NCBI GenBank assembly: GCA_963796915.1
Contig: CAWCNI010000003.1
Span: 62,001 to 126,000 of the forward strand
Length of the DNA stretch: 64,000 bases
Reading direction: 5' to 3'
Origin: JAENWD01 sp963796915
GTDB lineage: Bacteria > Acidobacteriota > Vicinamibacteria > Vicinamibacterales > JAENWD01
Within the stretch, counting starts at the first letter, position 1. Every line of letters starts with the position of its first letter. The translations under genes and the position numbers were made by a program. The notes below the pieces were generated by a model, which did not search any database, was not told the origin of the DNA, and saw nothing but the letters and a program-made list of their open reading frames with translations. Shown piece by piece: positions 18,844 to 28,328 of the stretch.

Positions 18844-20155
18844 ATGGTCCGCGTCGTCTCGCTCGTCGCGAGCCTGCTCCTGCTGGAGAACGCCATGCCA
18901 GCGAATCCGGATTTGGCGATTCGTCACGCCCGCGTGGTGAGCGGTTCCGGCCGCATCACGCCGCGGGCGACAGTCTTCGTCGATCACGGGCGGATTGTCG
19001 GTATCGACTCGACTGACGCCGCCGACGAGGTCAATGCACGACAGTCGATCGAGGCCGCGGGCAAGACGCTGATTCCCGGCTTGATCGACGCGCACGTCCA
19101 CGTCGCGCCGTGGTCACTCCCTGTCTTCCTGCGCTACGGGGTCACCACAGTGCGGGATCTGCACAACGACCCCGACTACATCCTGCCGCTGGCACGTGAA
19201 GACTCGGCCGATCGGCCGCGCATCGTCGCTGCAGGGGCGATGCTGGATGGACCGGGACATTTCTGGAGCAACGCGCTGGTCGTGGACGACATCTGGTCGG
19301 CGCGGCGCGCCGTCAGGCGCGAAATCGAAGCGGGTGCGGGCGTCATCAAGGTCTACACCCGGCTCCAGCCGGCGCTGGTCGCGGTGATCGTCCAGGAGGC
19401 CAGGGCCCGTGACGTGCCGGTCGCGGCACACCTCGGCAAGACGACGGCGGCGACCGCGGCGATGGTCGGCGTCTCCAGCATCGAGCACCTGAGCGGCATC
19501 GCCGAGGCGGCCAGCGACGATCCCGATCGGCTGTTCCACGCGCACGACGACTTCCTGGGCGGGTGGACCGCGTTCGAGCTGGAATGGCCGTCACTCAAAC
19601 CGGCAGCGCTCGAGCGCGTGGCGCGTGCCCTGCTCGAACGCAACGTCGCCATCGTGCCGACGCTCGCGCTGCACGAAGCGTTCTCACGACTCGCCGACGC
19701 CGACCTGAGCGCCGACCCGGCTTTGTCGGAGGTCCCGCGCGACGTCCTGGCGTCCTGGGATCCGCGAGACATCATGTCCCGGGCACACTGGACGCCTGAG
19801 ACGCTGCAGGCGTTCAAGCAAACCTTGCCGCTGCTGCAGCGGTTCGTGCGGTTGTATTCACAGCTGGGAGGGCACGTCGTCGCCGGGACCGACACGCCGC
19901 AGCAATTCGTCGTGCCGGGCGTCAGCCTCCATCGGGAACTGGAGCTGTACAGTCCAGGCAGGACTGACGCCGGCGGCTGCCCTGCGGACGGCGACGCGGG
20001 ACGCGGCCGAACTGCTTGGTGTGGCGGACCGGACGGGCACGATCGACATCGGCAAGGACGCCGACCTGGTCCTGCTGAACGGCGACCCACTCGCCGACAT
20101 CAGCGCGACGCGCCGAATCGTCACCGTCGTGCGCGGCGGCGTGATCGTGCACTGA
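18844..20155 (+). CDS. Amidohydrolase-family protein (frameshifted near the end)
   Basis: About 436 residues when read through a one-base insertion. A short hydrophobic N-terminus (MVRVVSLVASLLLLE) could be an export signal. The metal-dependent amidohydrolase barrel is shown by the H-x-H pair in LIDAHVHVAP and later His and Asp residues (VAAHLGKT, SIEHLSGI, VAGTDTP). At 19951 an extra base shifts the frame. The continuation from 19952 gives a typical C-terminus, with TGTIDIGKDADLVLLNGDPL and a stop at 20153-20155. Without correction the frame runs to 20211 into unrelated low-quality sequence. Family members hydrolyse C-N bonds in cyclic amides, dipeptides or lactams. Confidence 0.78.
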
Positions 20156-20158
20156 CGG

Positions 20159-21112
20159 TCAGGACGCGCGAGGCGCGGCGGCGCGCAGGACTCCGTAGAG
20201 CGTCTCCATGATCGGCACCGGCACACCCAGCTTCGCAGCGCGCCGGACCACCGAGCCCTGCAGCGCCTCGACTTCGATGCGCTTGCCCTGCGACAGGTCG
20301 ATCAGGAGCGATGACCGCATCGTTTCGGGCACGCCGTCCACGTATTGCGCGAGCCGGCCGGCGACGTCGTCCTGCAGCCGCACGCCTTCCGCTCTCGCCA
20401 GGCGCTCGACCTCCGCGAATGCCGCAAACAGCGTGCGCCGGCACACCTCATCGGACCGCACGACGCCGATTGGCTGGCGGCTGGCGCCGGTGATGCCGGA
20501 AAAGGCCGCGAGATAGACGAACTTCTCCCAGAGCTGCGCGCGTCCGTCCGCGACAGCCTCCACCTGGATGTCGGCGTCGGACAGCATCGCGGCCAACGCG
20601 GTGACGCGCGGGCTCGGTGCGTCTGCCGCGGCAAACACTTCGCCGAACGCAATCCGCCGGTAGGTGCCCGTCTGCTCGATGACGCCCGGGGCGACGATGG
20701 CGGTGGCGATGTAGGCGGCGCCGCCAAGCACCACGTCGCGACCGACCACCGCCGCGGTCTCGTCAGGCGAGTCCACGCCGTTTTGCAGTGTCAGCACGAG
20801 GGTGCCAGGGCCGACGAGCGGCGCCAGAAGCGGGAGCGCCGTGTGGTTGTCGTAGGTCTTGACCGCCACCATGACCAGGTCCACGGGCCCGATTGGCGTC
20901 GCGTCGGCATGCGCAGCCGCGTGCACCGTGTAGTCGCCGAGCGGGCCGCGTACTCGAAGGCCGCCGGCCCTGATCGCCGCGGCGTGGTCGCCGCGCGCGA
21001 TGAAGCTCACGTCGTGACCGGCGCGGGCCAGCAGCGCGCCGAAATAGCCGCCTACGGCGCCGGCGCCGAGGACGGCGATGCGCCTGTTACGGTGGTTGGG
21101 GGTGGTCGACAT
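20159..21112 (-). CDS. panE: 2-dehydropantoate 2-reductase family protein
   Basis: 317 residues. NADPH-binding fold at the N-terminus (RIAVLGAGAVGGYFGALLARAGHDV) and the catalytic region with the conserved Lys in VAVKTYDN and a substrate loop LTLQNGVDS. The C-terminal helical domain has LWEKFVYLAAFSGITG. The family reduces ketopantoate to pantoate in coenzyme A synthesis, though many paralogues act on other 2-keto acids. There are no other pantothenate genes nearby, so the symbol is family-level. Confidence 0.82.
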   Translation of the reverse strand: MSTTPNHRNRRIAVLGAGAVGGYFGALLARAGHDVSFIARGDHAAAIRAGGLRVRGPLGDYTVHAAAHADATPIGPVDLVMVAVKTYDNHTALPLLAPLVGPGTLVLTLQNGVDSPDETAAVVGRDVVLGGAAYIATAIVAPGVIEQTGTYRRIAFGEVFAAADAPSPRVTALAAMLSDADIQVEAVADGRAQLWEKFVYLAAFSGITGASRQPIGVVRSDEVCRRTLFAAFAEVERLARAEGVRLQDDVAGRLAQYVDGVPETMRSSLLIDLSQGKRIEVEALQGSVVRRAAKLGVPVPIMETLYGVLRAAAPRAS

Positions 21113-21237
21113 CGGTGGTCTCGGAGGCAGCTCGACTGCTCATTCGCCGTGCCGCTGTCACGGCGACGCGGCGGCCAGCATGGCCACGCGCCGGCCAATC
21201 ATAACGTCGCGCCGCCGTCCGGCCGCTGCCCCCATGC

Positions 21238-21243
21238 TAAGAT
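21238..21243 (+). promoter_or_regulatory. -10 element (TGC-TAAGAT) upstream of the YtcJ-like gene
   Basis: ATGCTAAGATT at 21235-21245 forms an extended -10 box. The predicted start near 21250 leaves a leader of about 48 bases before the ATG at 21298. No clear -35 box is seen. Confidence 0.35.
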
Positions 21244-21297
21244 TCCGGGCGCGCCGAGGCCTGTCGGCGCAGATGCGTCACGGCCCGCGGAGGCAGA

Positions 21298-23037
21298 ATG
21301 GCGTCCCGGCTCACCACCCTCATCATCATCGTCATTGTCGGCGGCACCCTCATCGCCGGCCTGATGGTGGGCGCCCAGCGCGAGGACATGAATGGGCCAG
21401 TCGATCTCATCATCACGAACGGGCGCGTCTTCACGTCCACCGGCGACGACACGCTGGCCGAAGCTGTCGCCATCCGCGGCAACAAGATCCTGAAAATCGG
21501 GTCGAATCGCGACATCAAGCGCCTGCGGCGGCCGCACACCTTGTCGATCGACGCGCACGGCGGCAGTGTCGTGCCGGGGTTCAATGACAGCCATACGCAC
21601 CTGTTCGAGGGCGGCGTCGGGCTGGCGCGGCTGGATCTGATCAACGCGCGCACGCTCGACGCGATCAAGGACGGCGTTCGCGCGTTCGCGGTGGCCCATC
21701 CCGATCGTCCGTGGGTCCTCGGCCGCGGCTGGTACTACGACGCGTTTGCCGGCGTGATGCCGACACGGCAGCTGCTCGACACCCTTGTGCCGGATCGGCC
21801 TGCCTACCTGACGGCGTACGACGGCCACACCGCCTGGGTCAACTCGCGCGCACTCGCCGCGGCCGGCATCACCCGGCACACGCGCAATCCCGCGCACGGG
21901 TCCATCGTCAGAGATCCGCGCACTGGCGACGCGACGGGCGCGCTGGTGGAGTCGGCGATGGATCTGGTCGCCACCGTCGCGCCGCCGACGACGCGCGAGG
22001 ACAAGCTGCAGGGCCTGCGCGAGGCGATGACGCTGGCGCACACGCTCGGCATCACGAGCGTGCAGGACGCGGGCGACGATCCCGAAGACTTCGACGTGTT
22101 CGACACGCTGCGCCGCAGCGGCGAGCTGGACCTGCGCGTGTATGCCGCGCTCGGCGCCGGCCCGGGGTTCTCCGCTGCCGACCTCGATCGCTTCGACGCG
22201 ATCCGCACGCGCTTTCCCGACGATCCGCTGCTGAAGTCGGGAGCGGTCAAGCTGTACGCGGACGGCGTGGTCGAGTCGTACACGGCGGGGATGCTGGCGC
22301 CGTACGCCAACAAGAACACCACGGGCACGACGAATTTCACGCCCGCGGAGTTGACCCGCATCATCACCATGCTCGATGGACGGGGCTGGCAGGTGTGGAC
22401 GCACGCCATCGGCGACCGGGCGATCCGCATGACGCTCGACGCCTACGAGCACGCAGTGACTGCCAACAAGGCCCCCGAACGAGGACGGCGTCATCGCATC
22501 GAGCACATCGAGACGCTGGACCCTGACGACCTTCCGCGCTTTGCGAAGCTCGGGGCGATCGCGTCGATGCAGCCCGACCACGGCGACCCGTCGCCGGACC
22601 TGATTACTGTCTGGCGCACGAATCTCGGGGAACCACGGGCGTCGCGCGGCTGGCTGTATGGGAGCCTTCTGGCGTCCGGTGCGCATGTCACATTTGGCAC
22701 CGACTGGCCAGTGGTCTCGTTGGACCCGCGCTTCGGCCTCCACGTCGCGACGACCCGAACGGCGCCGGACGGCCTGCCGGCCGGCGGGTGGATTCCGGCT
22801 GAGAAGTTGTCTGTCGCCGACGCGGTACGGGCCTACACGTCCGGCGGCGCGTGGGCGTCGTTCGACGAGCAGCGCAAGGGCACGCTCGAAGCCGGCATGC
22901 TGGCGGACATCGCGATCCTGAGCGCCGATATCTTCCCGCCAGATGCCGCACCAGTGCTCGACACGCACGTGGCGGTGACCATCTTCGACGGCCGCGTGGT
23001 CTACGAGCAGGACGGGCAGCGGTCCACCAGCAACTGA
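21298..23037 (+). CDS. YtcJ-like amidohydrolase (amidohydrolase_3)
   Basis: 579 residues. The first ~25 residues are strongly hydrophobic (LTTLIIIVIVGGTLIAGLMV) and look like a signal anchor, placing the enzyme outside or at the outer face of the inner membrane. Metal ligands: H-x-H in FNDSHTHLFEGG, then WTHAIGDRA, RRHRIEHIE and FGTDWPV. GRGWYYDAF is typical of the YtcJ group, which hydrolyses N-acyl or amide bonds in small molecules. It is followed after two bases by the DUF72 gene. Confidence 0.88.
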   Translation: MASRLTTLIIIVIVGGTLIAGLMVGAQREDMNGPVDLIITNGRVFTSTGDDTLAEAVAIRGNKILKIGSNRDIKRLRRPHTLSIDAHGGSVVPGFNDSHTHLFEGGVGLARLDLINARTLDAIKDGVRAFAVAHPDRPWVLGRGWYYDAFAGVMPTRQLLDTLVPDRPAYLTAYDGHTAWVNSRALAAAGITRHTRNPAHGSIVRDPRTGDATGALVESAMDLVATVAPPTTREDKLQGLREAMTLAHTLGITSVQDAGDDPEDFDVFDTLRRSGELDLRVYAALGAGPGFSAADLDRFDAIRTRFPDDPLLKSGAVKLYADGVVESYTAGMLAPYANKNTTGTTNFTPAELTRIITMLDGRGWQVWTHAIGDRAIRMTLDAYEHAVTANKAPERGRRHRIEHIETLDPDDLPRFAKLGAIASMQPDHGDPSPDLITVWRTNLGEPRASRGWLYGSLLASGAHVTFGTDWPVVSLDPRFGLHVATTRTAPDGLPAGGWIPAEKLSVADAVRAYTSGGAWASFDEQRKGTLEAGMLADIAILSADIFPPDAAPVLDTHVAVTIFDGRVVYEQDGQRSTSN

Positions 23038-23039
23038 CA

Positions 23040-24020
23040 GTGTCTTCACAGCTGGATCTCTTCGAACCCGCGGCCGGCGACAGCGCGCCAGGCGGGCGGC
23101 GGGACTCCGATCGCGGCGAGCTCGTTCACGCCGAAGCGGCGTCGCTGGCCGCGCGGATTCCATCGCTCGTGCGCTTTGGCACCAGTTCCTGGAGCTTCCC
23201 CGGCTGGCGCGGGCTGGTCTATCCGAAATCGACGCCGGCCTCGGCGCTCTCGCGCGACGGCCTGAAGCACTACGCCAGGCACCCGTTGCTGCGCACCGTC
23301 GGCATCGATCGCAGCTACTACGCGCCGATACCGGACGACGATCTCCGCCACTATGCGGCCCTGCTGCCGCCGGGGTTTCTGGCGTGCGCGAAGGCGCCGG
23401 CGTCGGTGATGTCGGCGGCGAACGCCGCCGGCGAGCGAAACCCGGACTTCCTGTCGTCGTCGCGATTGATCGACGAGCTGATCGAGCCGTTCGACCGCAG
23501 CTTTCGCAGCTTCACCGGTCCGTTCGTGCTCGAGTGCCCGCCGGTGCCGCGCGCGGCGCGCGTGAGCGCGCAGGAGTTCGAAGAGCGCCTCGACTGCCTC
23601 CTGGCGGAGCTGCCGCGCGATTTCCAGTACGCCGTCGAGCTGCGCGATCGCGATCTGTTGACGGACGCGTACGCCCGTGTGCTGACGCGCCATGGCGCCG
23701 CTCACGTCTACAACTACTGGAGCGCGATGCCGATGCCCGGCGCGCAGATGCGCCTGCTCGCGCCCGAGTCATTTCCGTTCACGGTGATCAGGCTCCTGCT
23801 GCGCCCGGGGACGCGGTACGAGGATCAGCGTGAGCAGTTCCGGCCGTTCGACAGGATTCAGGCGGAAGATCCGGCGATGCGGGCTGATGTGATCGGGCTG
23901 GTCGAGCGGACGCTCGCGGTCCGCCGGCCGACCTTCGTGCTGGTCAACAACAAGGCGGAGGGCAGCTCGCCGCTGACAGTGATGGGCCTGGCGCGGCTGC
24001 TCGCCGGCCTCACCCCCTGA
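23040..24020 (+). CDS. DUF72 (YecE-like) protein
   Basis: 326 residues from the GTG at 23040, placed two bases after the preceding stop; upstream in-frame codons only shadow the amidohydrolase. The DUF72 fold, a TIM-barrel-like domain, is recognised by VRFGTSSWSFPGWRGLVYP at about residue 42 and the downstream FVLECPP and AVELRDRDLL stretches. The biochemical role of this family is unknown. The last 11 bases overlap the convergent gene on the minus strand. Confidence 0.85.
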   Translation: MSSQLDLFEPAAGDSAPGGRRDSDRGELVHAEAASLAARIPSLVRFGTSSWSFPGWRGLVYPKSTPASALSRDGLKHYARHPLLRTVGIDRSYYAPIPDDDLRHYAALLPPGFLACAKAPASVMSAANAAGERNPDFLSSSRLIDELIEPFDRSFRSFTGPFVLECPPVPRAARVSAQEFEERLDCLLAELPRDFQYAVELRDRDLLTDAYARVLTRHGAAHVYNYWSAMPMPGAQMRLLAPESFPFTVIRLLLRPGTRYEDQREQFRPFDRIQAEDPAMRADVIGLVERTLAVRRPTFVLVNNKAEGSSPLTVMGLARLLAGLTP

Positions 24021-24444
24021 CGCGCGCCGAGAACGCCTGGTACGCGCCCGGCGAACGGCGTTCGAGATACGCGATGTATTCGCGGGCGACGGCCTCGAGG
24101 TTCAGGAAATAGGCCGGGTCCTTCTGCTGCTCGCGGATTGCCGGCAGGATGTCCCGCAGCCGCTCGTAGACGAGCAGCAGCTCACGACCGCTCTGGAAGA
24201 ACAGCTCCGCATTCAGGACGCCGCTCGTGATGAGCGAGGCCGCCATCTCCCAATAGGTGGTCACCATCCGGTACGACGCACTTTCGTCTGATCCAGGGGG
24301 ACACAGCACCGCGATGTCAGCGTGGGCTTTCGGCTTGAAGTTGGCCGAGAACCAGGCGCGGCCCCGTCGCAGGCGGTCTTCGCGGCGGGCCTCGTAGAGC
24401 TGCAGAATCAGTTTGGCGTCGTCGTATGTGGCCTTGGCGGTCAT
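24010..24444 (-). CDS. Hypothetical protein
   Basis: 144 residues from the ATG at 24444. I do not recognise the family. The sequence is mostly helical and charged, starting with AKATYDDAKLILQLYEARRE, with a central hydrophobic patch (YWEMAASLITSGVLNAELFF) and no signal peptide. Codon use and third-position GC match its neighbours, which supports real coding. It is divergent from the DUF2461 gene and overlaps the end of the DUF72 gene. Confidence 0.65.
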   Translation of the reverse strand: MTAKATYDDAKLILQLYEARREDRLRRGRAWFSANFKPKAHADIAVLCPPGSDESASYRMVTTYWEMAASLITSGVLNAELFFQSGRELLLVYERLRDILPAIREQQKDPAYFLNLEAVAREYIAYLERRSPGAYQAFSARVRG

Positions 24445-24478
24445 GGCCGTATGATGCCATATCGACCTGGAGGAATCA

Positions 24479-25180
24479 GTGCCCGCGGTCCCGCCGTTCA
24501 CCCCGAAAACGCTCGCGTTCCTTCGCGCCATCAAGCGCCACAACGACCGTGCCTGGTTCCACGCGCGAAAGCCGGACTACGAGGCGCACGTCAAGGCGCC
24601 CATGGTGGCGGTGATCGAACGGCTTGGCGAGGAGTTCAAGTCCTTCGCGCCGGACCAGATGGCGGATCCGCGCAAGAGCCTCTACCGCATCTGGCGCGAC
24701 ACCCGCTTCAGCGACGACAAGCGTCCGCTCAAGACACACGTCGCGGCGGTGTTCCCGCACCGGCACGGCCAGAAGCACACCTCGGCCGGCTTCTACGTCG
24801 AGATCGCGCCGGGCTGGGTCTTCGCCGGCGGCGGTGTCTACAGTCCCGATCCGGCGGCGCTCCATCGCATCCGGGAGCGAATCGCCGACGACCCGCAGAC
24901 GTTTCACCGGCTGGCGACGTCGCCCGGCCTCAAGAAGATGGGCGGATTGCAGGGCGCGACCCTGACCCGCGTGCCGCGCGGGTTCCCAGCCACGCATCCA
25001 GCGGCTGCCGACCTGCGCCGCAAGCAGTTCATGGCCTTCAAGGAATGGCCGCCCGAGTTGATGACGAGCGCCAGGTTCTGGCCAGAGCTGCTGACGGTCC
25101 TGCGCGCCGTCGCGCCGCTGGTCGCATACCTGAACGACGCGATGGGCATCTCCCGCTCGTCGCGCAAATCGACAGACTGA
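24479..25180 (+). CDS. DUF2461 (TIGR02453) protein
   Basis: 233 residues from a GTG start preceded by GGAGG (24469-24473), which decides the start. Recognisable family stretches are FTPKTLAFLRAIKRHNDRAW at the N-terminus, DPRKSLYRIWRDTRFSDDKR and PGWVFAGGGVYSPDP. Function is not known for the family; it is widespread in bacteria and fungi. A TATGAT box at about 24450 may be its -10. Confidence 0.88.
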   Translation: MPAVPPFTPKTLAFLRAIKRHNDRAWFHARKPDYEAHVKAPMVAVIERLGEEFKSFAPDQMADPRKSLYRIWRDTRFSDDKRPLKTHVAAVFPHRHGQKHTSAGFYVEIAPGWVFAGGGVYSPDPAALHRIRERIADDPQTFHRLATSPGLKKMGGLQGATLTRVPRGFPATHPAAADLRRKQFMAFKEWPPELMTSARFWPELLTVLRAVAPLVAYLNDAMGISRSSRKSTD

Positions 25181-25214
25181 CGTCGGCCGCGCCACGAAAT
25201 GAACCGGTGCTAGG

Positions 25215-26565
25215 ATGCGGAACGTGACCCCCGGTGGCCCCGTCACAGCCGATGCGCTCGATCTCGCCATCGCGGCGTATCGCGCCGCGACGCCCGGATC
25301 GGCGGCCCTGCACAGACGCGCCTCCGCCCGCCTGCCGGCCGGCGTCACCTCCAACGTCAAGTTTTTTCCGCCGTATCCGCTCTACCTGACAAAGGCGCAC
25401 GGCGCGTGCGTCGTCGACGTGGACGGGCGCGAGTACCCTGGACTACTGTCTCGCGTTCGGGCCGCTGATCACGGGACATGGGCACCCGCGCGTACTCGAC
25501 GCGGTGCGCGCAGAAATCGCGCGCGCCGGAACGCTCATCCTCGGCGGCCCGTCCGATCTCGAGTTGCGGTTCGCAGAACGGCTCGCGAAATGGATCCCGT
25601 CGGCGGAGATGGTGCGCTTCACCAGTTCCGGCACCGAGGCGACGCTCCATGCCACGCGCATCGCCCGCGGCGCGACGGGGCGCAGCCGGATCGTCAAGTT
25701 CGAGGGCCACTATCACGGCGTCCACGACCACGTGCTCTGGAATCTCGATCAGCCGCTGCCGCCAAAGGCGGCCAGCGACGGAATTCCCGGTGCGAGCGCC
25801 GCGCAGAGCCTGATCCTTCCGTTCAACGACGTGGCCGCCCTCGACGCGCTGGAGCGCGAAGACGACGTCGCGGCCGTGATCGTGGAACCTGTCGCCCGCG
25901 GCGTCCTCCATCCTGACCGCGCGTTTCTCGACCGGCTCCGTCACGTGACCAGCCGCAAGGGGATCATCCTGATCTTCGACGAGGTGGTGGCGTGGCCGCG
26001 CGTCGGACTCTCCGGGGCGCAGGGACTGTATGGCGTGACACCCGATCTGACGGCGCTGGGCAAGGCCATTGGCGGCGGCCTGCCACTGGCGGCGCTGGCG
26101 GGACGCCGGGATCTGATGTCACTGGTGACGCCACGCGCTGCGCGCGCGGAGTCGGCGCACGGGCCGTACGTCTTCCATGGCGGGACCTACAACGGCACGC
26201 CTGCCGCATTGGCCGCGGGGCTGGCCACGCTGAACATCCTCGAGGGGCCCGGCGTTATGGAATCGCTCGATGCGCGCGCCGGCACGTTCCGCAATGGCCT
26301 GAAAGAGATCGCGGCGCGGCGATCGGTGCCCCTTCAGGTGCTGGGAACCGGATCCGTCGCGGACTTCTACTTCACGGACGTGCCCGTGCGATCGTCACGC
26401 GAGATCTGGACGTCCGACCTCGCGCGTCGCAGGACACTGGACTACAGGCTGCTCGCTGCCGGGCTCTACAACGCACCGGTGCACCGCTATCACTTTTCGC
26501 TGGCGCATTCGGCCGCTGACGTGGCGAAGACGCTTGACCTGATGGACAAAGGCCTCGCCGGATGA
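25215..26565 (+). CDS. Class III aminotransferase, glutamate-1-semialdehyde type (frameshifted)
   Basis: About 449 residues across a one-base insertion in a CCC run at 25436-25438. The N-terminal piece has PAGVTSNVKFFPPYPLYL, then VDVDGRE. In the corrected frame the sequence continues LDYCLAFGPLITGHGHPR and on through FTSSGTEATLHATRIARG. The PLP aspartate lies in LIFDEVVAW and the Schiff-base Lys in ALGKAIGGGLPLAA. The fold matches HemL-like aminomutases and related omega-aminotransferases; the usual heme role is not supported by context. The ATG at 25215 and the GTG at 25224 are both possible; TAGGAT at 25211-25216 would start transcription close to the GTG. The stop overlaps the Rieske gene start by four bases. 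Confidence 0.78.
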
Positions 26566-27653
26566 GCACCGCAACTGGTACGACCCTGCCAGCGCAGTAC
26601 TACACCGACCCCACCCTGTTCCTGCGCGAGCGCGACCGTTTCTTCGCGGACATGTGGGTCGCGGTCGCGCGAACGGAGGACCTGGCGGCCGCCGGTGATT
26701 TCGTCGTCCGCGACATCGCCGGCGAGAGCATCGTCGTGACCCGGGACGCTGCCGGCGGACTGCGGGCGTTCTACAACGTCTGCAGGCACCGCGGCACGCG
26801 CCTGTGCGCGGAGGAGAAGGGACAGTTCGCCGGCCTGATTCAGTGTCCCTACCATGCGTGGACCTACGCGCTCGACGGGCAGCTGGTCAAGGCGCCCCAC
26901 ATGGACGGCACCCCGGGCTTTCGCTGCGAAGACATCCACCTCGGGATGGTCTCCGCCGATGCGTGGGACGGGTTCGTGTTCGTGACGCTCAATCCCGATC
27001 CGATGCCGCTTGCCTCGCAGGTCGGCGCGCTTGCCGGAAAGTTCAAGGCGTGGGGCATGGGCGATCTGAAGCGCGCGTACCGCGTGAAGTACGACGTCAA
27101 GGCGAACTGGAAGCTGGTGATCCAGAACTACTCCGAGTGCCTGCACTGCCCGGTGATTCACCCTGGCCTGCAGCGCCTCTCGCACTTCATGAGCGGCGAC
27201 AACGACCCGGCCACACCGACGTGGCTCGGTGGCCGGATGGACCTTCGACCCGAGATCGGCACCATGAGCCGTGACGGCCGGCTGAGGCGCGCGCCGCTTC
27301 CAGGACTCGACGCCGACCAGCAGCGCCACGTGTCGTACTACGCGCTGCTCCCCAACCTGTTGCTCAGCCTGCACCCCGACTACGTCATGTCGCACATGCT
27401 GTGGCCCAAAGCCTGCGGCCACACCGAGATCTGGTGCGAGTGGCACTTCCATCCGCGGGAGTTCGAGGATCCGGCATTCGATCCCGCTGATGCCATCGAT
27501 TTCTGGGACGAGACCAACCGCGAAGACTGGCGGGTATCGGAGCTTTCGCAGCTTGGCATCTCGTCGCGTGGCTACCGGCCTGGACCCTACTCCACGCGCG
27601 AAGGACTCCTCTGGGATCTTGACAGGATCGTCGTCGAGCGGCTCAGGGAGTGA
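26562..27653 (+). CDS. Rieske non-heme iron oxygenase, alpha subunit
   Basis: 363 residues. The N-terminal Rieske domain binds a 2Fe-2S cluster through C-x-H in YNVCRHRGTRLC and C-x2-H in IQCPYHAWTYALDG. The catalytic domain has the mononuclear iron site in NYSECLHCPVIHPGL. The layout resembles demethylating or hydroxylating oxygenases of the glycine betaine/carnitine type. It needs a reductase, which is not present nearby. The ATG overlaps the aminotransferase stop, so both enzymes are made together and probably act on one nitrogen-containing substrate (inference). Confidence 0.9.
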   Translation: MSTATGTTLPAQYYTDPTLFLRERDRFFADMWVAVARTEDLAAAGDFVVRDIAGESIVVTRDAAGGLRAFYNVCRHRGTRLCAEEKGQFAGLIQCPYHAWTYALDGQLVKAPHMDGTPGFRCEDIHLGMVSADAWDGFVFVTLNPDPMPLASQVGALAGKFKAWGMGDLKRAYRVKYDVKANWKLVIQNYSECLHCPVIHPGLQRLSHFMSGDNDPATPTWLGGRMDLRPEIGTMSRDGRLRRAPLPGLDADQQRHVSYYALLPNLLLSLHPDYVMSHMLWPKACGHTEIWCEWHFHPREFEDPAFDPADAIDFWDETNREDWRVSELSQLGISSRGYRPGPYSTREGLLWDLDRIVVERLRE

Positions 27654-27665
27654 ACGGGCTCCAGG

Positions 27666-28328
27666 CTACGGGCTACGGTGACTCGCCAGCGGCAGGAGTT
27701 GCCCGGGGCGTTCGATGATCCAGTCGGGGCGTTCGGCCTCGAGGACGTGGCGGGAAAACGGTCCCCACAGGACGGCCACTGTCTTCATCCCCGCCGCGCG
27801 GCCGGCGACGATGTCGTGGGTGCTGTCGCCGACGTAAATCACCTCACCTGGCGAACGGCCGGCACGCTCGGCGGCGAGCAGGAGCGGCTCGGGATCCGGC
27901 TTGTGCCGCTCGGTGTCGTCGTGAAAGACGGCCGTCTGGAAATGCCGTTCGAGATCGAACATCCGCAATCCGCGCCGTGCAAAGCCCTCCATCTTGCTCG
28001 TGACCAGGCCGAGATCGTGACCGCCACGAGCCAGCCCGTCGAGCATCTCGGCGACGCCGGGAAACGGCCGTATCAGCACGTCGTGATGCAGGCGCTGGAA
28101 GTCGCGGTAGGTCGCCAGCATGGCCTCGCCGAATGCGCGGGCATCCGTCACGCCTTCAGCGGCCGCGATCTCGTCGAGCGTCTCGGGCAGCGAGCGGCCG
28201 AACGTGGCGACGAGCGACTCGCGACTCGGGAGCCTTCCCGGCAGGTGGCTGTCGAACGCATGGGCGAACGACTGCAGGATGAGGTCTGTCGTGTCGACGA
28301 GCGTGCCGTCGAGGTCGAACAGGATCAC
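27666..28328 (-). CDS. HAD-family phosphatase (phosphoglycolate phosphatase-like)
   Basis: 220 residues from a GTG that overlaps the MFS stop by four bases. HAD motif I ILFDLDGTLVDTT, motif II LVTSKMEG (Thr/Ser), motif III Lys in RHKPDPEPLLLA and motif IV VIYVGDSTHDIVAG. The helical cap in positions 16-85 places it with Gph/PgmB-type enzymes acting on small phosphate esters. Cytosolic. It is the second gene of a short operon with the transporter. Confidence 0.88.
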   Translation of the reverse strand: MILFDLDGTLVDTTDLILQSFAHAFDSHLPGRLPSRESLVATFGRSLPETLDEIAAAEGVTDARAFGEAMLATYRDFQRLHHDVLIRPFPGVAEMLDGLARGGHDLGLVTSKMEGFARRGLRMFDLERHFQTAVFHDDTERHKPDPEPLLLAAERAGRSPGEVIYVGDSTHDIVAGRAAGMKTVAVLWGPFSRHVLEAERPDWIIERPGQLLPLASHRSP

